A DNA stretch of 64,000 bases from Undaria pinnatifida (Eukaryota > Sar > Phaeophyceae > Laminariales > Alariaceae), in the NCBI GenBank assembly GCA_012845835.1, contig JABAKD010000027.1:6007465-6071464 (forward strand), written 5' to 3'. The translations under genes and the position numbers were made by a program. Shown here in pieces: positions 36,401 through 46,796 of the stretch. The notes beneath the pieces were generated by a model. It worked only from the letters and a program-made list of their open reading frames with translations. It made no database searches and had not been told where the DNA came from. Numbering within the stretch: position 1 is the stretch's first letter; every line of letters begins with the position of its first letter.

Positions 36401-39400
36401 TGATGGTATCGGGGAAATCTGCCAGGCAGGAAGAGCCTTGTATCGGCAGCAACCACTATCCAAGGCACTCTCCTGTACAATGAGCTGATACAAACCCCAA
36501 CGCTGTCGTCTTGTTTATTTCTGAAGTCGACGTGATCAGCCTTGATGACCTCGATTATCTTGCGCCCTTGACGACCTTGATGGCCGTACCGGCCGGTGTC
36601 AACCCCTTTACAGCTGGAACCCCCTTTTGGTGACAAAATCACTTGGAATTAGTAAAGGGAGGGGTTTGGGGGCTCTAAAAAAGGGGTTAAGGGCTCCAGG
36701 AAATAGCAAGCAAGCGCTGTTTGTGTCTCTTGTCTCCGTATTAAGCCAATCGCATCCATCAGCATACCCAGTGTCCGTCCTAACTTCAACGCACAGAGCG
36801 CCCAAGAAGCCCGGAGCCGGCCTGGATCGATCGTGCTTGAGTAGCCTACCGGCTCTCATCTCATCTCGGCAGTAGTAACACATGTTGAGAATATCGGTCA
36901 GGAGGACCTGGAAGATACTTTTTCGAACTAAATCTTCTAGAGGAATCGCGTTTTTTCTTGTCGACTTTTTGAATCGTCGCGAGCGTTGCTGCTGTCTATG
37001 CTTCTCGTCAAAGCTGCATTCCCGTTTGTAGCTGCACACAACGATATCTCGTAGAGGTATGCAGACTATGATTATTGCTAGTAGCGGTACTCTCTATATA
37101 TTGAGTACACTTAATGCAAAACCTCGTTCGAACTATTACCAGGAGGACTCTCCTCTACTACAGATGAATGCTATCGCACGATAGAGAAGTATCGCCTACT
37201 ATTTGCTCTGACGCCCCCGTCCATACCTTGCCCACAAACACTGACTTTGCCCAGACACTGCCTTTCCTTGATGGCAATGGAAGTGAAACCCGTTGAAGAA
37301 TTGCAGCTCTGCTACATACTGTACACTCAGCAAACAAAGCTATTGGAAATCAAGGGAGATTTCGAACGGCATGTCGTAGCTAGCTCCCCGCTTGAAGAGC
37401 CCGGTCTATCACAGTGTATCCCTAGCATTTTTTCTTTGAAAAGGAGCAAGGACCGACGCAGACTACGGAAGAGGTACACCTTTTTTTGTCTAAGGCTCTC
37501 CTCGCTTGAGCATCTTTTTGCATTCTTAATCCGAAAAATGTTTTTAAGCCCTCCCACGGTAGGGGTGGGTGCAGCAAAAAGTTCCTGAGCTCTCTTTCCT
37601 GGCACGAGGAGCCTAATGAATCAACATCATCATCGCTCGAAACACCACTTCGGAAGGCATTCGTTCGCGCAACCAGTCCAATCTTCTATTCTCCCTATTA
37701 TATACTTCGTATAGTCCTAACGCAAATCATATTCGTTTGATTGTTAGACTATACCTGGTACCCTGGTAACCACTAGTTCGCCACCCGAGGAGGAGCTCAA
37801 CCGACCGTAACACTATCTAACATAACGGTTTGGCTCAGAACGTGCAGACCTTACCGCGGGATGCCTCTTTCATACCATACCATACCATACCATACCATAC
37901 CATACCAATGGAAATCCCACCCGCTGATCAATGACTAGACACACAGATTACCAAGACTACACGGCAGGGGGGTCCCTTTGTCCCTTTTCGGGCATTTGTT
38001 TCAGTGGATCGGGGTCACTCGCGCGAGTGGCCCCCCCCCCCCCCCCCGTCCCTTAGGCTTTCGTGCTGCATATATATAGAGTTTTTCGATACGAATCGCC
38101 CATTATTCATTGTTTAATGAATGGTTAGCTACGCTACACGCCCAACGAATAGCCTCGCCTCGCCTAACGCGGTTTCATCAGAAGTGAGGTACAGGGTTAC
38201 TCGTGCGAGTGTCTTAAGACCCGGTATTATTGAAAAGGGGGGGGGTTTGCCCCTACCATACGTACGTAGCGTTGGTCCGATAATTGGTGTATTACCAATC
38301 TAACACTTGGTCACGCATGACAAGTAATGCTATAACGTAATACATTTTTTTGTATGCTCGTTTGTTTGCTTGTTTGTTCATTTGTTTGTTTGTTTTCCAT
38401 CCCATTTATTCTCCTGGCACTATTCTCGCCCTTCCTCCCAGTAATAACTCAGATCCGGGGCCACATTGCAGGCCCTCCTCCCCCCTCCCCACTACGGTAC
38501 GTGCCTTCATTTTTATCGCGAGAATAATAATTCAGCATATTCTTCCCTCGTCGACTTGCGAGGAACTGTTATACCAGGTAGGTGCTGTGTCTCATTAATT
38601 TTTTCACCAGAAACGGGCAATCGATGTACTGCATTAATAGTACGCAGCTTGCAAAGATGAGTATCGACCCCAAATTCGTCGGAACTCACAGCTGACGTCG
38701 TGATAATAATTTTACAAACTATCATGCCCTAGATACAACACAAGAACAAAAAAATGAAAAAAAAGAGTAAAAAAAAAATCGACTATTATTAGTCTATATC
38801 GAGCAAGGTAGTCCCCGGAAATCAAAACATGTTTATGCGCCAAGAAGTGCTTCGTTATACCTTTATCATCGTACTTGGCGAAAAACTGCCCCCTCGATCG
38901 TGGCGCACGTCCGTAGTATTATTTTACCGTCCAAGTCCGAACGCGTGTATCGCGCTCCCGAAGTTTTATCAATACTAGTTTATCCCGCCGAACTCGACGC
39001 CCCCCCCCCCCCCCCCCCCCGTTGCAACACGCCGTCGACGGGCACATGCGTTTTGGCGTCCTCGAGAAGGTTGCAAGAACTGGGGGGCTCTAACAAGTTG
39101 TTTGGGTTGGCGCGACTCGTCATGTGCCTCGCGGAGGTGCCTTTCTTCTACCTGTCTGGTTCGTGGATCAAACGGATGGGAGTGCGGAACGTGGTTGGCT
39201 TGGCCCAAATCGCGTACATCGTTCGGTTCCTGTACTACTCGGTGGGTGTTGCTTGAACACGAACCTGAAACGGTGCCCACAACGCGGAATTGCGGTTTTC
39301 GGTTGTTGCATAGATAGACGCATGCTGGTAGTAGTACGGTATATATATTATGCAGCACCTTGTTATTCTTCAGCTCCTCCTTTTGAGATTCTCTTCCACC

Positions 39401-42400
39401 TCGCCCATCGTCTAAGTTCAAGAGAAAAGGACAGAGTACACCGCGGAGGTCTTCTATGGTACTACTACTGGACGTGATTAAGTCTCCGCACTTTCAGGCA
39501 AATCACTTTGGTTTCAGAATACTTACGGGCCTCCTCAATCAACCTAACAGCGCCGTAAGCACATCGTTTTGTTCCAATCAATACTGTTCGTTTGGCCAAT
39601 CAATGCGATTTTTCATCGGGTTGCGCTTCATCCCCCCTATTTGTCAGCTTTGAGGTGAGGTGGAGAGCTCCTCAAGGGACCGCCACCCTCAGCGCTAATT
39701 TAGGTTCGACGACGCTTCTACCATACCGTACCGCACCGTATACTATTAGTTACCGTGCGCCCCCGATCAATGATAACCCAAACAGCCTCAATCAAGGTGT
39801 ATAAGGCGAAAACCACAAGCCAGAACCATTTCTGCCATATGGGGTGGTTTGTTAGTCGACTTCTTCAGGAGCCTCCCTTCACGGACCTAACTTGGGAAAT
39901 TCGCTGATCAAGGCCGCGTTAGGGGAGATATCCCGATTATTCACTGCCGGGTTGTTCCGGCACCCTACCGACAAGACCCTTGCAACTTACTGACACAAGA
40001 GGTTTTTTGACGGTTTTTTCTTTTTGGCGCAGCGTAGCTCACCATGCCGTTGCAGATTCATGGAGCAAGCTATGAACATATATAATAGCAACCTATAAAC
40101 ATATCGGTATAGACTATAATAGCAAACTATCAACAGTTCTCACAAAAGATTGACATCGTAAAGAAACAGGGGGTCACTCGCGCGCGAGTGGGACCCTAGA
40201 GCCACCACCAAAAACGCCCCCAAAAGTGAAACCCAGGCTACGACAGGGGGGTTTATGTTCATCATATGTTGTTCCGGGCATTTCTTTTCAGTGGCCCGGA
40301 GTCGCTCGCACGAGTGACACCTCCCCCTGGTCCTTCGCGGTCTTCTTGAGCTTTCTTTGGTGCTATTTCAATCTCGCGACGTGAATCCGCAACGCGGTAG
40401 TTAGCCACGCTGCGCCAAGCATATCGCGTAAAGTGTTTTCATCAGTGAGGTACAGAATCACTCGTGCGCGTGGCTCAAATCCAGCAGTAGTAGTGGAAAA
40501 CGGGGGTACCCCTCTATCGTGACCTTGGTCGTGACGCCCCTGCCATACATACTTCAAGTAGTGTGCTGTTAAGGAAATTGTTGAGGAATTGGTGGGGTAG
40601 TAGTTCGTTCGAACACTTGCGAAAGGTTAACCAATAGCTTACCCAAACTAAGGCTTAATAGCAGTGGGTATGTTCTCGGCAAAACTTCCTGCCGCCTATC
40701 GCAGGACGCGCTTGTACGTTATGCTACGTGCCAATGGCAAACTCATCGTGTCTTGTTTCGCGTCTATCTGTTATATTGCATCGGGTTTATTTAGTTGTTG
40801 TGAACACGGATGGTCCGAATGGAGTTGAACGACCCGGGGATTTTATGATAGCATGTATGTGACATTCCTTCCTTGCCGTTATAATAGCATACACTGCTAC
40901 CGCGGAATGTCCAGAAGTTCGCTGAGGTCAAAAATCTCTGGCGGATCGAGTTGGAGAGTACAAAATGATGACATATAAAAAACAATCATCCAAAAAGGCT
41001 AATTTTTCAGAAACTGAAAGTGCGACCCGATGACCAAACCCATGACCTCTACTAGGTACAGAGAAGCACATTCATTGCAAAACGAGAATGGCATTTCAAC
41101 GAGATTTGGGCTAAGGAGCCCCGTCATTTCAAAAAAAAAAAAATTACGCCGAAAGTGCCACCCCAACGAGGCAGGATAAGCCCTCTCAACGCTCATCAGG
41201 AGTCCCGCCGGCCAGAAACCACTTGGTGGAAACGTGCTGCTACCTCTATTAAAGAAGGCGTCGTGTGGGGAACAACGAATCGACGCAGTTGGCGATGCCA
41301 TTTTGTGGTACACCTAGGCGACAGGATTTTTATCGGCGTCGCACTTCTGACTTTTGTCACAATTCACTCTTGGGGTTCAGTTTTGAGCTCCTCAAAAACA
41401 GGAGCCCGAGAAAAACTAGAGGGCGTTCCCATCGTACAGCACGCGTGTTATGACCCCAGGCTTTAGACGCTAGCACACCATACCGACTGCAACTCCCATG
41501 ATGAGCTGGTGCGTCCCGATAACACCCGCGTGAAAAACGCGCATCACCATGCAGGGCATCGCGATCTGGATGCTCGCACTCTGTAGCGATTGTTGATACC
41601 CCTTACCAAGAAGAGTGCTTATTATGGTGTGATGAACTCTTGCTTATATGGTCACACGCTATGGTAGAATTGTGGCACTTTCAGTAGTAATCGCTTTTTG
41701 AGTGACAGGGCGGGGATTTTTAGCCAATATCGTCACATTTTTTCGTTACGCATTTTGGGAATCGTACCCCCTGTGGAGAAGATCATGAATGGTTATCTAT
41801 ATCACCAACACGGACACGTTGTTGTTAGTCTCCACCACGCGTTTTCTCACCTCGTGCCTCGTTGAATCGGCCTTCGCGCGTGTCAGGTGCTACTTGAGCC
41901 GTGGTGGGTGTTACCGGTGGAGTTGTTGCACGGTCTCACCTTCGCCGCAATGTGGGCAGCTGCCGTTTCACACGCGCAAAACGTTGCACCAGGTATTTTT
42001 CAGCCAACATATAATTTCTAGAGATGATTAGACTATGTGTCATGTGTTGCGCCTTCGTTAGCGTTCACAGTCCACGCGATGCTCTCAAACAACCGACGGT
42101 TCGTGGAAACTAAGGGTTTTTCTCCTCGCGGGAAAATACCTCCACATGTAAAGGAAAATACTAACGTTCACATGCTCTTCCAATAGTTTCTCGGTTGCCG
42201 TTCGCGAACGCCGTTTTCGTCGTGCTCTGCCGAACGGCTGACGTTGGCACTTGTACTAGCCGTAACACGCATGCCTGATTAGTTACTTCATATGAGTATC
42301 GCCACACATGGATGCCTCTACGATGTTGCCGCGTCATAGTTCGTTGAAATTGCGGATCTGTCGTTCACGTGTTAAGCCGCGGAATAGACCGCTGAATAAT

Positions 42401-42798
42401 ACGTGCCACATTCCTGGGTCGTGTAATCTGCTTAGCTGTGACCACGCCCCTTCCCCCCCTTCCTCTTTCCTCCTCCTGGTCGTGCCCGTGAAAAAAAACA
42501 CACACATGTCGCAACAACAGTTCGCTCACGAGCGACGGTACTCGGACTTATCTCTGGACTCTACCGAGGGGTGGGGTTGGGGGTCGGGGCGATGTTCGGA
42601 GGGTACTTGTACAGTGGTCTCGGCGCGAGCCTGTGCTTCCGTGTTTGCTCCGTTCTCCCTTTCATATCCCTGCTGCTTTTAGCTCTTCCCACCGCACAAA
42701 CGTGGCTCAAATGTAGCAGAAACCGGTGGAGGAAGGGAATGGGAGAAAGAGGCCTCGAGGGATGGGGCAGTGATGATAAGTCATCCGAACTTGACCCG
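19033..42798 (+). CDS. Gene A: MFS_1-like (MFSD6-like) membrane transporter, 8 exons
   Basis: Predicted integral membrane transporter of the major facilitator superfamily; the substrate cannot be read from sequence. Exons: 19033-19150, 25508-25608, 28418-28581, 30650-30853, 32212-32457, 39070-39241, 41887-41992, 42521-42798. Joined they give 463 residues with the twelve-helix plan: helix 1 near residues 13-32, helices 2-6 up to about 190, a hydrophilic acidic loop to about 248, then helices 7-12. LADRMG (64-69) after helix 2 is the family's short inter-helix motif, and STLVDSAV (about 113-120) and ELGGSNKLFGLAR (281-293) are typical of this branch. All junction phases agree, and all but the first intron are GT-AG. 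The last exon may read on to a TAG at 42895-42897 (495 residues) or be spliced at GTGAGT (42799). Function is by family; expression is untested. Confidence 0.88.
19226..20307 (+). mobile_element. CACTCGCGCGAGTG-type MITE with an element inserted
   Basis: The left part carries GGGTCACTCGCGCAAGTG, CTTCTTGCGGTCT and ACGCTGCGCCAAACAAACTG, and the right end is CCCCCCTCCTACCGTAGCCTTG. Both parts match the family described at 40234-40528. The copy is over 1 kb long because another inverted-repeat element (19423-20204) lies inside it. Confidence 0.55.
19423..20204. mobile_element. TA-flanked inverted-repeat element (782 bases)
   Basis: It begins CAGGCTGGTTCATGTA and ends in the near-exact inverse TACGTGAACCAGCCTG, with TA on both sides, as for insertions of the Tc1/mariner group. 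No transposase frame is present; the 130-codon frame at 19879-20271 runs out of the element and shows no DDE-type blocks. Inner inverted words (TTTTTGCACACGT at about 19503 and its inverse at about 19700) suggest a folded non-autonomous element. Confidence 0.65.
20552..20985 (+). repeat. TTG/CTG microsatellite, about 430 bases
   Basis: Runs of TTG, with interspersed CTG toward the right, ending in a short T run. All six frames are open for 150-190 codons as homopolymers or two-residue patterns (Leu, Val/Ala, Cys; Asn, Thr, Gln on the other strand). These are not genes. It lies in gene A intron 1. Confidence 0.95.
21403..21494 (+). repeat. GT dinucleotide microsatellite
   Basis: About 45 uninterrupted GT units. 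Confidence 0.98.
21716..21910 (+). repeat. AAAAC/AAAAT-rich low-complexity stretch
   Basis: A-rich with irregular ACAAA and ATAAA units. The Phe-rich frames on the minus strand come from composition. Confidence 0.8.
22070..22910 (-). pseudogene. LINE-type retrotransposon endonuclease remnant
   Basis: The minus-strand frame 22729-22172 has a basic stretch (ERKKKQQKKQKRRRGRASRR) and then VAVATYNVRTL, an acidic gap and GLQETRRPG...FSAAGYQVFCSG. These are the first blocks of the apurinic-type endonuclease (exonuclease-endonuclease-phosphatase fold) of non-LTR retrotransposons, including the Glu of the metal site in QETR. Coding stops there: the downstream sequence is G/C-rich, shared with 18137-18213, and no reverse transcriptase follows. 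It is a 3'-truncated or rearranged copy in gene A intron 1. Confidence 0.75.
22911..23880. other. Intron 1 of gene A, nothing recognised
   Basis: A CGCTCGCGCGAG word near 23015 resembles the MITE palindrome, and 23280-23420 has MITE-like fragments. There is no gene. Confidence 0.3.
23880..25370 (-). repeat. C-rich repeat block (partner of 5.6-7.0 kb)
   Basis: Reverse complement of the G-rich block. Ends shared with it include GCTACACTGTAGTTGCAAGG, GGGGAGTCGCCGACCTATAT and CTTCGATCTCACAGCTGGAG. Internally the word AAACGCCCCA recurs near 24080, 24323 and 24600, and CACCACGCGTATAGCAA near 24505 and 24765, separated by C runs. This gives a sub-repeat of about 250-280 bases. It ends about 140 bases before gene A exon 2. 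Confidence 0.75.
25508..25608 (+). CDS. Gene A exon 2 (helix 2 and loop)
   Basis: Residues 40-73: EHEVGLLGAVRPLVS, then a hydrophobic helix, then LADRMGTQQQ. The acceptor is GGGACAG and the donor CAG|GTACGT, phase 0. Same length (101 bases) and same phases as gene B exon 2. Confidence 0.92.
25660..25870 (+). mobile_element. Fragment of the CACTCGCGCGAGTG MITE with a CCA microsatellite
   Basis: Contains CAGTCACTCACGCGAA, a CCACCA run at 25704-25733 and CGATACGCTGCGCCAACGAAATCGCTTAAC, which is the internal part of the family at 40.2 kb. Confidence 0.5.
26590..26765 (+). repeat. ATTAATAGC-type tandem repeat
   Basis: Irregular units of ATTAATAGC and ATTAATAGGTTATGC. The hydrophobic 180-codon minus-strand frame over it is an effect of the repeat. 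Confidence 0.8.
26840..27010 (+). repeat. CTCTCACC-type tandem repeat
   Basis: About twenty imperfect 8-base units, changing to CTCTCACA at the right. Confidence 0.85.
27190..27430 (+). repeat. Repeat also found at 54.2 and 60.2 kb
   Basis: CTCGCATCCC, ACTATGCCGGG, GCACGTCGGGTTTTCAC and TTGCACCAAGCGC recur, in reverse complement, at about 54238-54315. A partial variant lies at 60195-60345. It thus occurs in introns of both paralogs. Confidence 0.55.
28418..28581 (+). CDS. Gene A exon 3 (helices 3-4)
   Basis: Residues 74-127 and two bases of codon 128. It begins VLYVLLATYAIARP and ends SETPISTLVDSAVRQSFGAS. The acceptor is TGGAAG and the donor CGG|GTGAGG. The matching gene B exon is also 164 bases. 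Confidence 0.9.
29170..29437 (+). mobile_element. CACTCGCGCGAGTG-type MITE
   Basis: Contains a perfect CACTCGCGCGAGTG at about 29237, TTCCTTGCGGTC, GCTTTCGTGC, AGTGAGGTAC, ATTCGCGCGAAT and the right end GACCGTAGCCTTG. It lies in gene A intron 3. Confidence 0.65.
30205..30412 (+). repeat. ATGATGTT-type tandem repeat
   Basis: About 200 bases of GATGATGTTATGAT variants with occasional ACGTCAT. It lies in gene A intron 3. Confidence 0.9.
30650..30853 (+). CDS. Gene A exon 4 (helices 5-6)
   Basis: Starts with the last base of codon 128; residues 129-195. YGKQRMWGAVGFGLAS and then GGYGGVMVVFVTVTVAALV are a typical MFS helix 5-6 pair. The acceptor is CTTTTGCAG and the donor AC|GTAAGT. One codon shorter than the gene B exon. 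Confidence 0.92.
32212..32457 (+). CDS. Gene A exon 5 (acidic loop and helix 7)
   Basis: Residues 197-277 plus split codons at each end. The first half is a hydrophilic, acidic cytoplasmic loop rich in Asp, Glu and Gly (for example GDEGDETPLAEKEEGGG). The second half is helix 7, TASFFLAVVLSGMGAGVI, ending NTFLFIR. The acceptor CCGCCACCAG was chosen because it has a pyrimidine-rich tract and is the only one I found with the right phase. The loop is 57 codons shorter than in gene B. Confidence 0.8.
32910..33172 (+). mobile_element. GACGCGTGCTACGA MITE, copy a (263 bases)
   Basis: The left end is GACGCGTGCTACGATTGAGG and the right end CCTCTATCGTGGCATGCGTC, its near-inverse. The inside has TTTTTTTCTGAGGTTC, GGGAGCTTAAGACC, CCATGGCCTAGGT and TTTCCGACGATTTTGGGTTA. 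No coding capacity. It lies in gene A intron 5. Confidence 0.8.
33518..33789 (+). mobile_element. GACGCGTGCTACGA MITE, copy b (272 bases)
   Basis: Same order as copy a: GACGCGTGCTACGATAAGAG, TTTTTTTCTGAGGTTCCTC, GGGAGCTTAAGATCTCTCCC, CCCATGGCCTAGGTGTAC, ATTTCCGACGATTTTGGG, and the end CTATATCGTCGCACGCGTC. Confidence 0.8.
33893..34105 (+). mobile_element. 5'-truncated SINE copy
   Basis: Has the SINE body (GGAAAGCGCGAGGGCGTGAG, AGTGGGATTG, GAGAACCGGGG, CCTGTGACCACGGCTT) and an A/G-rich tail, but no tRNA-like head. It lies in gene A intron 5. Confidence 0.75.
34740..34840 (+). repeat. Copy of the CGATCTCACAGCTGGAG end segment
   Basis: CGGAGTATCACACACAGCT, TGCAAATATGAGTTT, AATCTTCGATCTCACAGCTGGAG. 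The same segment bounds the G-rich and C-rich blocks and recurs at 46797-46875. Confidence 0.6.
36601..36690 (+). mobile_element. Small AACCCCTTTA element (about 90 bases)
   Basis: Begins AACCCCTTTACAGCTGGAA and ends AAAAAGGGGTT, with GACAAAATCACTTGG and GGGGGCTCTAAA inside. Related copies: 48075-48159, 55311-55395, and decayed ones near 34895 and 44650. Confidence 0.6.
36691..37039 (-). other. Unrecognised minus-strand open frame in intron 5
   Basis: A minus-strand frame from 37039 to 36608 is open for 143 codons. Its first 120 residues are mixed in composition (for example LEDLVRKSIFQVLLTDILNM), which looks more protein-like than the surroundings. I do not recognise it, and its end runs into the small element at 36601-36690. 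It could be a relic of a mobile element or chance. Confidence 0.2.
37871..37917 (+). repeat. CATAC microsatellite
   Basis: Nine tandem CATAC units. Confidence 0.95.
37952..38275 (+). mobile_element. CACTCGCGCGAGTG-type MITE
   Basis: The left end is CAAGACTACACGGCAGGGGGG. It has a perfect CACTCGCGCGAGTG near 38014, a long C run, GAATGGTTAGCTACG, AGTGAGGTACAGGGTTACTCG and a decayed right end. It lies in gene A intron 5. Confidence 0.65.
39070..39241 (+). CDS. Gene A exon 6 (helices 8-9)
   Basis: Residues 279-335: LQELGGSNKLFGLAR, CLAEVPFFYLSG, then VVGLAQIAYIVRFLYYS. The acceptor is CGAGAAG and the donor TCG|GTGGGT, phase 0. Ten of 57 residues differ from gene B. Confidence 0.93.
40234..40528 (+). 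mobile_element. CACTCGCGCGAGTG-type MITE, reference copy
   Basis: The left end CAGGCTACGACAGGGGGG and right end CCCCTCTATCGTGACCTTGG are near inverses. Inside are GTCGCTCGCACGAGTGAC, TCCTTCGCGGTCTT, GAATCCGC, ACGCTGCGCCAA, CAGTGAGGTACAGAATCACTCG and AGTAGTAGTGGAAAA. 295 bases, non-coding. It lies in gene A intron 6. Confidence 0.65.
41887..41992 (+). CDS. Gene A exon 7 (helix 10)
   Basis: Residues 336-370: VLLEPWWVLPVELLHGLTF, then AAMWAAAVSHAQNVAP. The acceptor is GTGTCAG and the donor CAG|GTATTT, phase 1. Six of 35 residues differ from gene B. Confidence 0.93.
42521..42798 (+). CDS. Gene A exon 8 (helices 11-12)
   Basis: Residues 372-463: RSRATVLGLISGLYRGVGLG, GAMFGGYLYSGLG, then a final hydrophobic helix and a charged tail. 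The acceptor is CAACAACAG. A full GTGAGT donor follows at 42799; gene B has the same site in the same phase. Sequence after it is related between the genes but offset by four bases, which suggests intron. If unspliced, the frame stops with TAG at 42895. Confidence 0.85.
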
Positions 42799-45700
42799 GT
42801 GAGTCTGTTGGTTAGGATGGGTCTGGGAGGGACGGATGATGTGTCGGTACCCTCCCTGCATGCATATCGAGACAGTTTGCGTGACACCAGGGTCTAGTGA
42901 CGTTCACACGAAACGTTTATTTTTGACGTTTGCGTCCAAATCATGTTCTCTTCGGGGTGGCACTCTGGTACATTTTCATCCCCCCGGATCACAATCGGTG
43001 TGAATTCTTCCAGGTAGATCCCAGGGCGAACGTCGATACTCAAGCCAAAGGCCAAACCGTAGGCTTCTGCCCCCCTTGCTGGTTTTGCCCCGGCCTCCGT
43101 CTTGTATTTACAATGCGTCTTTGGGAAAATACTCTCGACGCTATAGTCCGCCTTTTCGGATACAGTCGAGGTGTTGCGGATAGCGCCAGCATGTATGTAC
43201 CAGCTCAACGTACCGGCACTATTCAGGGCATCGAAGCTGTAGAGTTACTTAGACACACGTTCCGCCAAGCGATTCAACCGGCACTATTGAAAGCAGTGGC
43301 ACTCTGTGCAACCGGTTCCATTGGGAGCCCCCCACTCTATCGTTAAGCCGAATCGCAAGCAGGGAGGCACTCGCACGAATGGATCTATGTCGATGAAAGC
43401 AAAACATGCCCCCTAGACGAAACTCCTTCTACCGTAGATGTGGCGTACAGTGTAGCCTTTACTCTGAACCTAACAATGAGTCATCCCACGGTACGGGTGC
43501 AGCGAAAGACGTTTCCGAGATCCTAACACAAGGAGGAGCTCAATATCAACATAATCCATCATCGTCCATCATCATCCATCATCACCCAAAACATCGCTTC
43601 GAAGGCGTTCGCTCGTGCGACCCTACAACCTGTTATATTCGCCAGTCCAAAACACCAAACAAGTTTTCGTAAACGTATCAAACGAAAGTACGGTACCTCC
43701 TCACTTGACGACCTCAACCCCTACCGTGGGACGACGCCAACACAACCATTGCCGGAAATGTGACCTAGGCGTGACCCCTCTAACTCAAAGCATAGCCTCG
43801 GTCTGATGCTAAAAGTAGCGTTAAAGGCGATAAAATTTCTACCTCGCTCCCATACCGAATTAACAGGTACAAGTAGCGTAGAGGTTAGCCCTTTGGTCTG
43901 ATACCACTGACAACGAACTTGACGGCGATGGTGTAAAAGTCGTATGCGCCCGCCCGCCCGCCCACCCGCAAGGCTTTTGGTGTGCCCGCTTAGTTGCTGT
44001 TGGTGCTCATCCACCCGCTTGCGATATGTCACGGGCTTGCATCGCGATGGGATGTATTCGTGTGGGTGAAAGCCGGTGGCCCGCCTTTCACTCGCAGTTG
44101 CCATGCAGCGTACGGTAGTCGCCCCTCTGTAGTGCCGGTACGTGCCAGCCGGAAATCGCGGTACCATAGCCCGACAAACGTTACTACTCCGCACACTCCC
44201 GCTGCTGGTTGTTCCAACATGCGTTCAGCGATCTCGCAGGCACTATCGCGAGCAACCGGTACAATACGTGAGGGACTTCTACTGTAAACCTCATCCTGGC
44301 CCTGCACTCCTTCCCCGCGTACTTTCAACGATTCCCCACGTGGTGTTTTTTCGTTTGTGTCGATGCTTCTGAACAGGAGCTCACAGTCAACGGCCGCGAC
44401 GGCAGGGGCGACGAGGGCGACGTAGGCGACGGTGCCGCAGAATAGATGTAGGAAAACTCGACGAAAGACCTTCGTCGCGGTAGTAGTGGTGCTTCGCTTT
44501 TGGTCTGAGGCTCCTAGCTTGACCTCTTAACGTTATACCTGCACCACACCCATGCTTTTGGGGATAATCTTCTTGTATAAAGGCGGGATTATTGCTGCGG
44601 TGAAAGGGTCAAGGAGCTCAATACCTCACCCAAAAGACTGCTATTATCCCCTTAAGAGCCCGCAAAACGCCTCCCTACACTAATTCCAAGTATGTTTTCG
44701 CCTAAAACGGACTTCTAGTTGCAAAGGCGTTAATGTTCAGAAACATTGACAACATGGGACCGCGATGAACAATCTCACGGCCTAGGTATTCAGCAAGCAA
44801 CGCCGCTCTAAGCCGAATATGAGACTCCAAGGATATTGGGCACTTCCTGAGTTGAGCGGGCCCGTCGTTCTGACGTGTTTTTGCCGAAACGTACGACTTA
44901 TCATACTCCTGCTGTAGAGCGGGTCGGAAGTGGCGTCGGCCCGTAAGAATTTCTTCTGCAAGATCGTACAGCCACGGTTTCAACGTCTTCTTTTCACGCG
45001 AGCTACGACGGCGGTGGTAGCACTCTTCGGCTTGTAAACTCTGTCTTCCGAGAGTGACGGGGGGAAGCTGTTTAGCCCGATACAATCGGAAGTCCATGGC
45101 TTTATGATTTTGCCAATGATATGCGCTGTATACACCTAGGCTACGGGATTGCTTGTTGATTGGGCTGCAATGCGACGTTTCCCGATTTTTTGTTTTGGTT
45201 TCGAAATTGTGAGGCACGTGGAGAGCTCCTCACGTGAAGCGACGAGGAAAAATAGCACGTGCACCTTCACTACAGCATGCGTCAATTCACAGACACGCCT
45301 GTCCGTAGGCCTAACCGTCCACACAGTCTCGGTGCGCCTATCCTCTGGATGCCTCAAAGTGCACCGTGGGCACTGGCATTCCAACGGTTTCTGGGAGTTC
45401 CCTCTGAGTACAGGAATCCCATCAGTTGCGCTCAGTATTTCGAAAAAAAAACTATCCCGCTATCGCTGCACTCGTGAGGAGTTGTTATTGCTTCTCGGTG
45501 ACCGTGCACTTGCACCAACATTGTCTCTCCTCTCTCTCTACATTTTCACCTCCGCCAACTCTTTCACCCCACCAAAACCGGCGTCACCACCTATCCCATC
45601 GTTGTTTCAACCTGTTCTACACGGCTGGTGACTCTTCATCTACTAGATATACATACGAACGTGTCGATCAAGCCGCCATCCTGCCGGTAAAATCACGACG

Positions 45701-46796
45701 AAATATAACACCGTAGTACCGCCCAAGGGGGGGGAACAGGACCCCGTCGGCGTTTGTATCACTTCCTGTCGTGGACGTTGAGACCGCTATTAATACAGGA
45801 CAGCCCCTTCGGGATGTGGAACGTTCGGACCTAAGCTAAAACATATTTGGAGTACCTACGAATACATTTTAAGTTTTTGGCTGAACTGCTCTAGCAGAAG
45901 TATCACCGATAGACAATCCCTCATTCTAAATGTCCTGCATCTGTCCTTTGACACCATCGCCTACCACGTCGCCCGCGTCGTTCCTTTCGTTTCGACCGTC
46001 GACTTGAAGCCCCTGGGCAGAACAATCGTAACAAAAAATCAAAGCGTGCAGGAGCGTAGAAGGCATGAGGGGAATTACAGCGTGGCCAGGGTGGTGCAAA
46101 CAAAGAAACAACTGAGAAAACGATTTCATACATGTTTGAATCCACCACAGTATCAGACCGATGGATTACCGGAAGGGCGGATGGGCTACAAAGTGTGGGA
46201 CAGGTCCGCTCAGACGGACATGACCTAAAATTTTTAGGGACCGGCCGCACATGTCTTGTACGTTGTTACCGTGAAACTTGCCACCATTTTGATCAGTCGT
46301 CGGTGCCCTGTGTGTTACGTGCGCCAGAAACAAACGGGTACATTTTGAACATACCTGGGATATCAGTACGTAGTGGGATAGGGGGTTGCGTCGGGGGTGC
46401 AACACGGTTCATTCTTTTTTTGCCTCCAAATTCTGCATCGATCGATGTATTTGATTTAAAAATCTGCCGCTGTCGTCAGTTTGGCCCCACACCTGAAACC
46501 TCGGTGCATGACCTGGAGCTTGCGAGCGACGTTCACACGCTACCGCACGTAACATACCTCAAGAGCGTAAGCACCTATCCGGAAAACCGACTGCCGTCAG
46601 GGGCCCTTCACCTCTAGCGCACAATATATCTTTGTGCACATGTATAGATTATATGCTAGTACGGGAACTGCGGCAGACTAAGGGAGGAAGAAGTTCACCG
46701 TATGGACTCCGGCCTGGTAAAGGGGCGCCTTTGGTTTCCTGAGGCATTTTCCCTTGAAGGGCAGACTACACCTCTCACCCAAACACAATATACGCG

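Noticed and set aside
45149-45631. 160-codon plus-strand frame
   Set aside because: It overlaps MITE-like sequence and a better-looking minus-strand frame; composition is Ser/Leu-rich without a domain.
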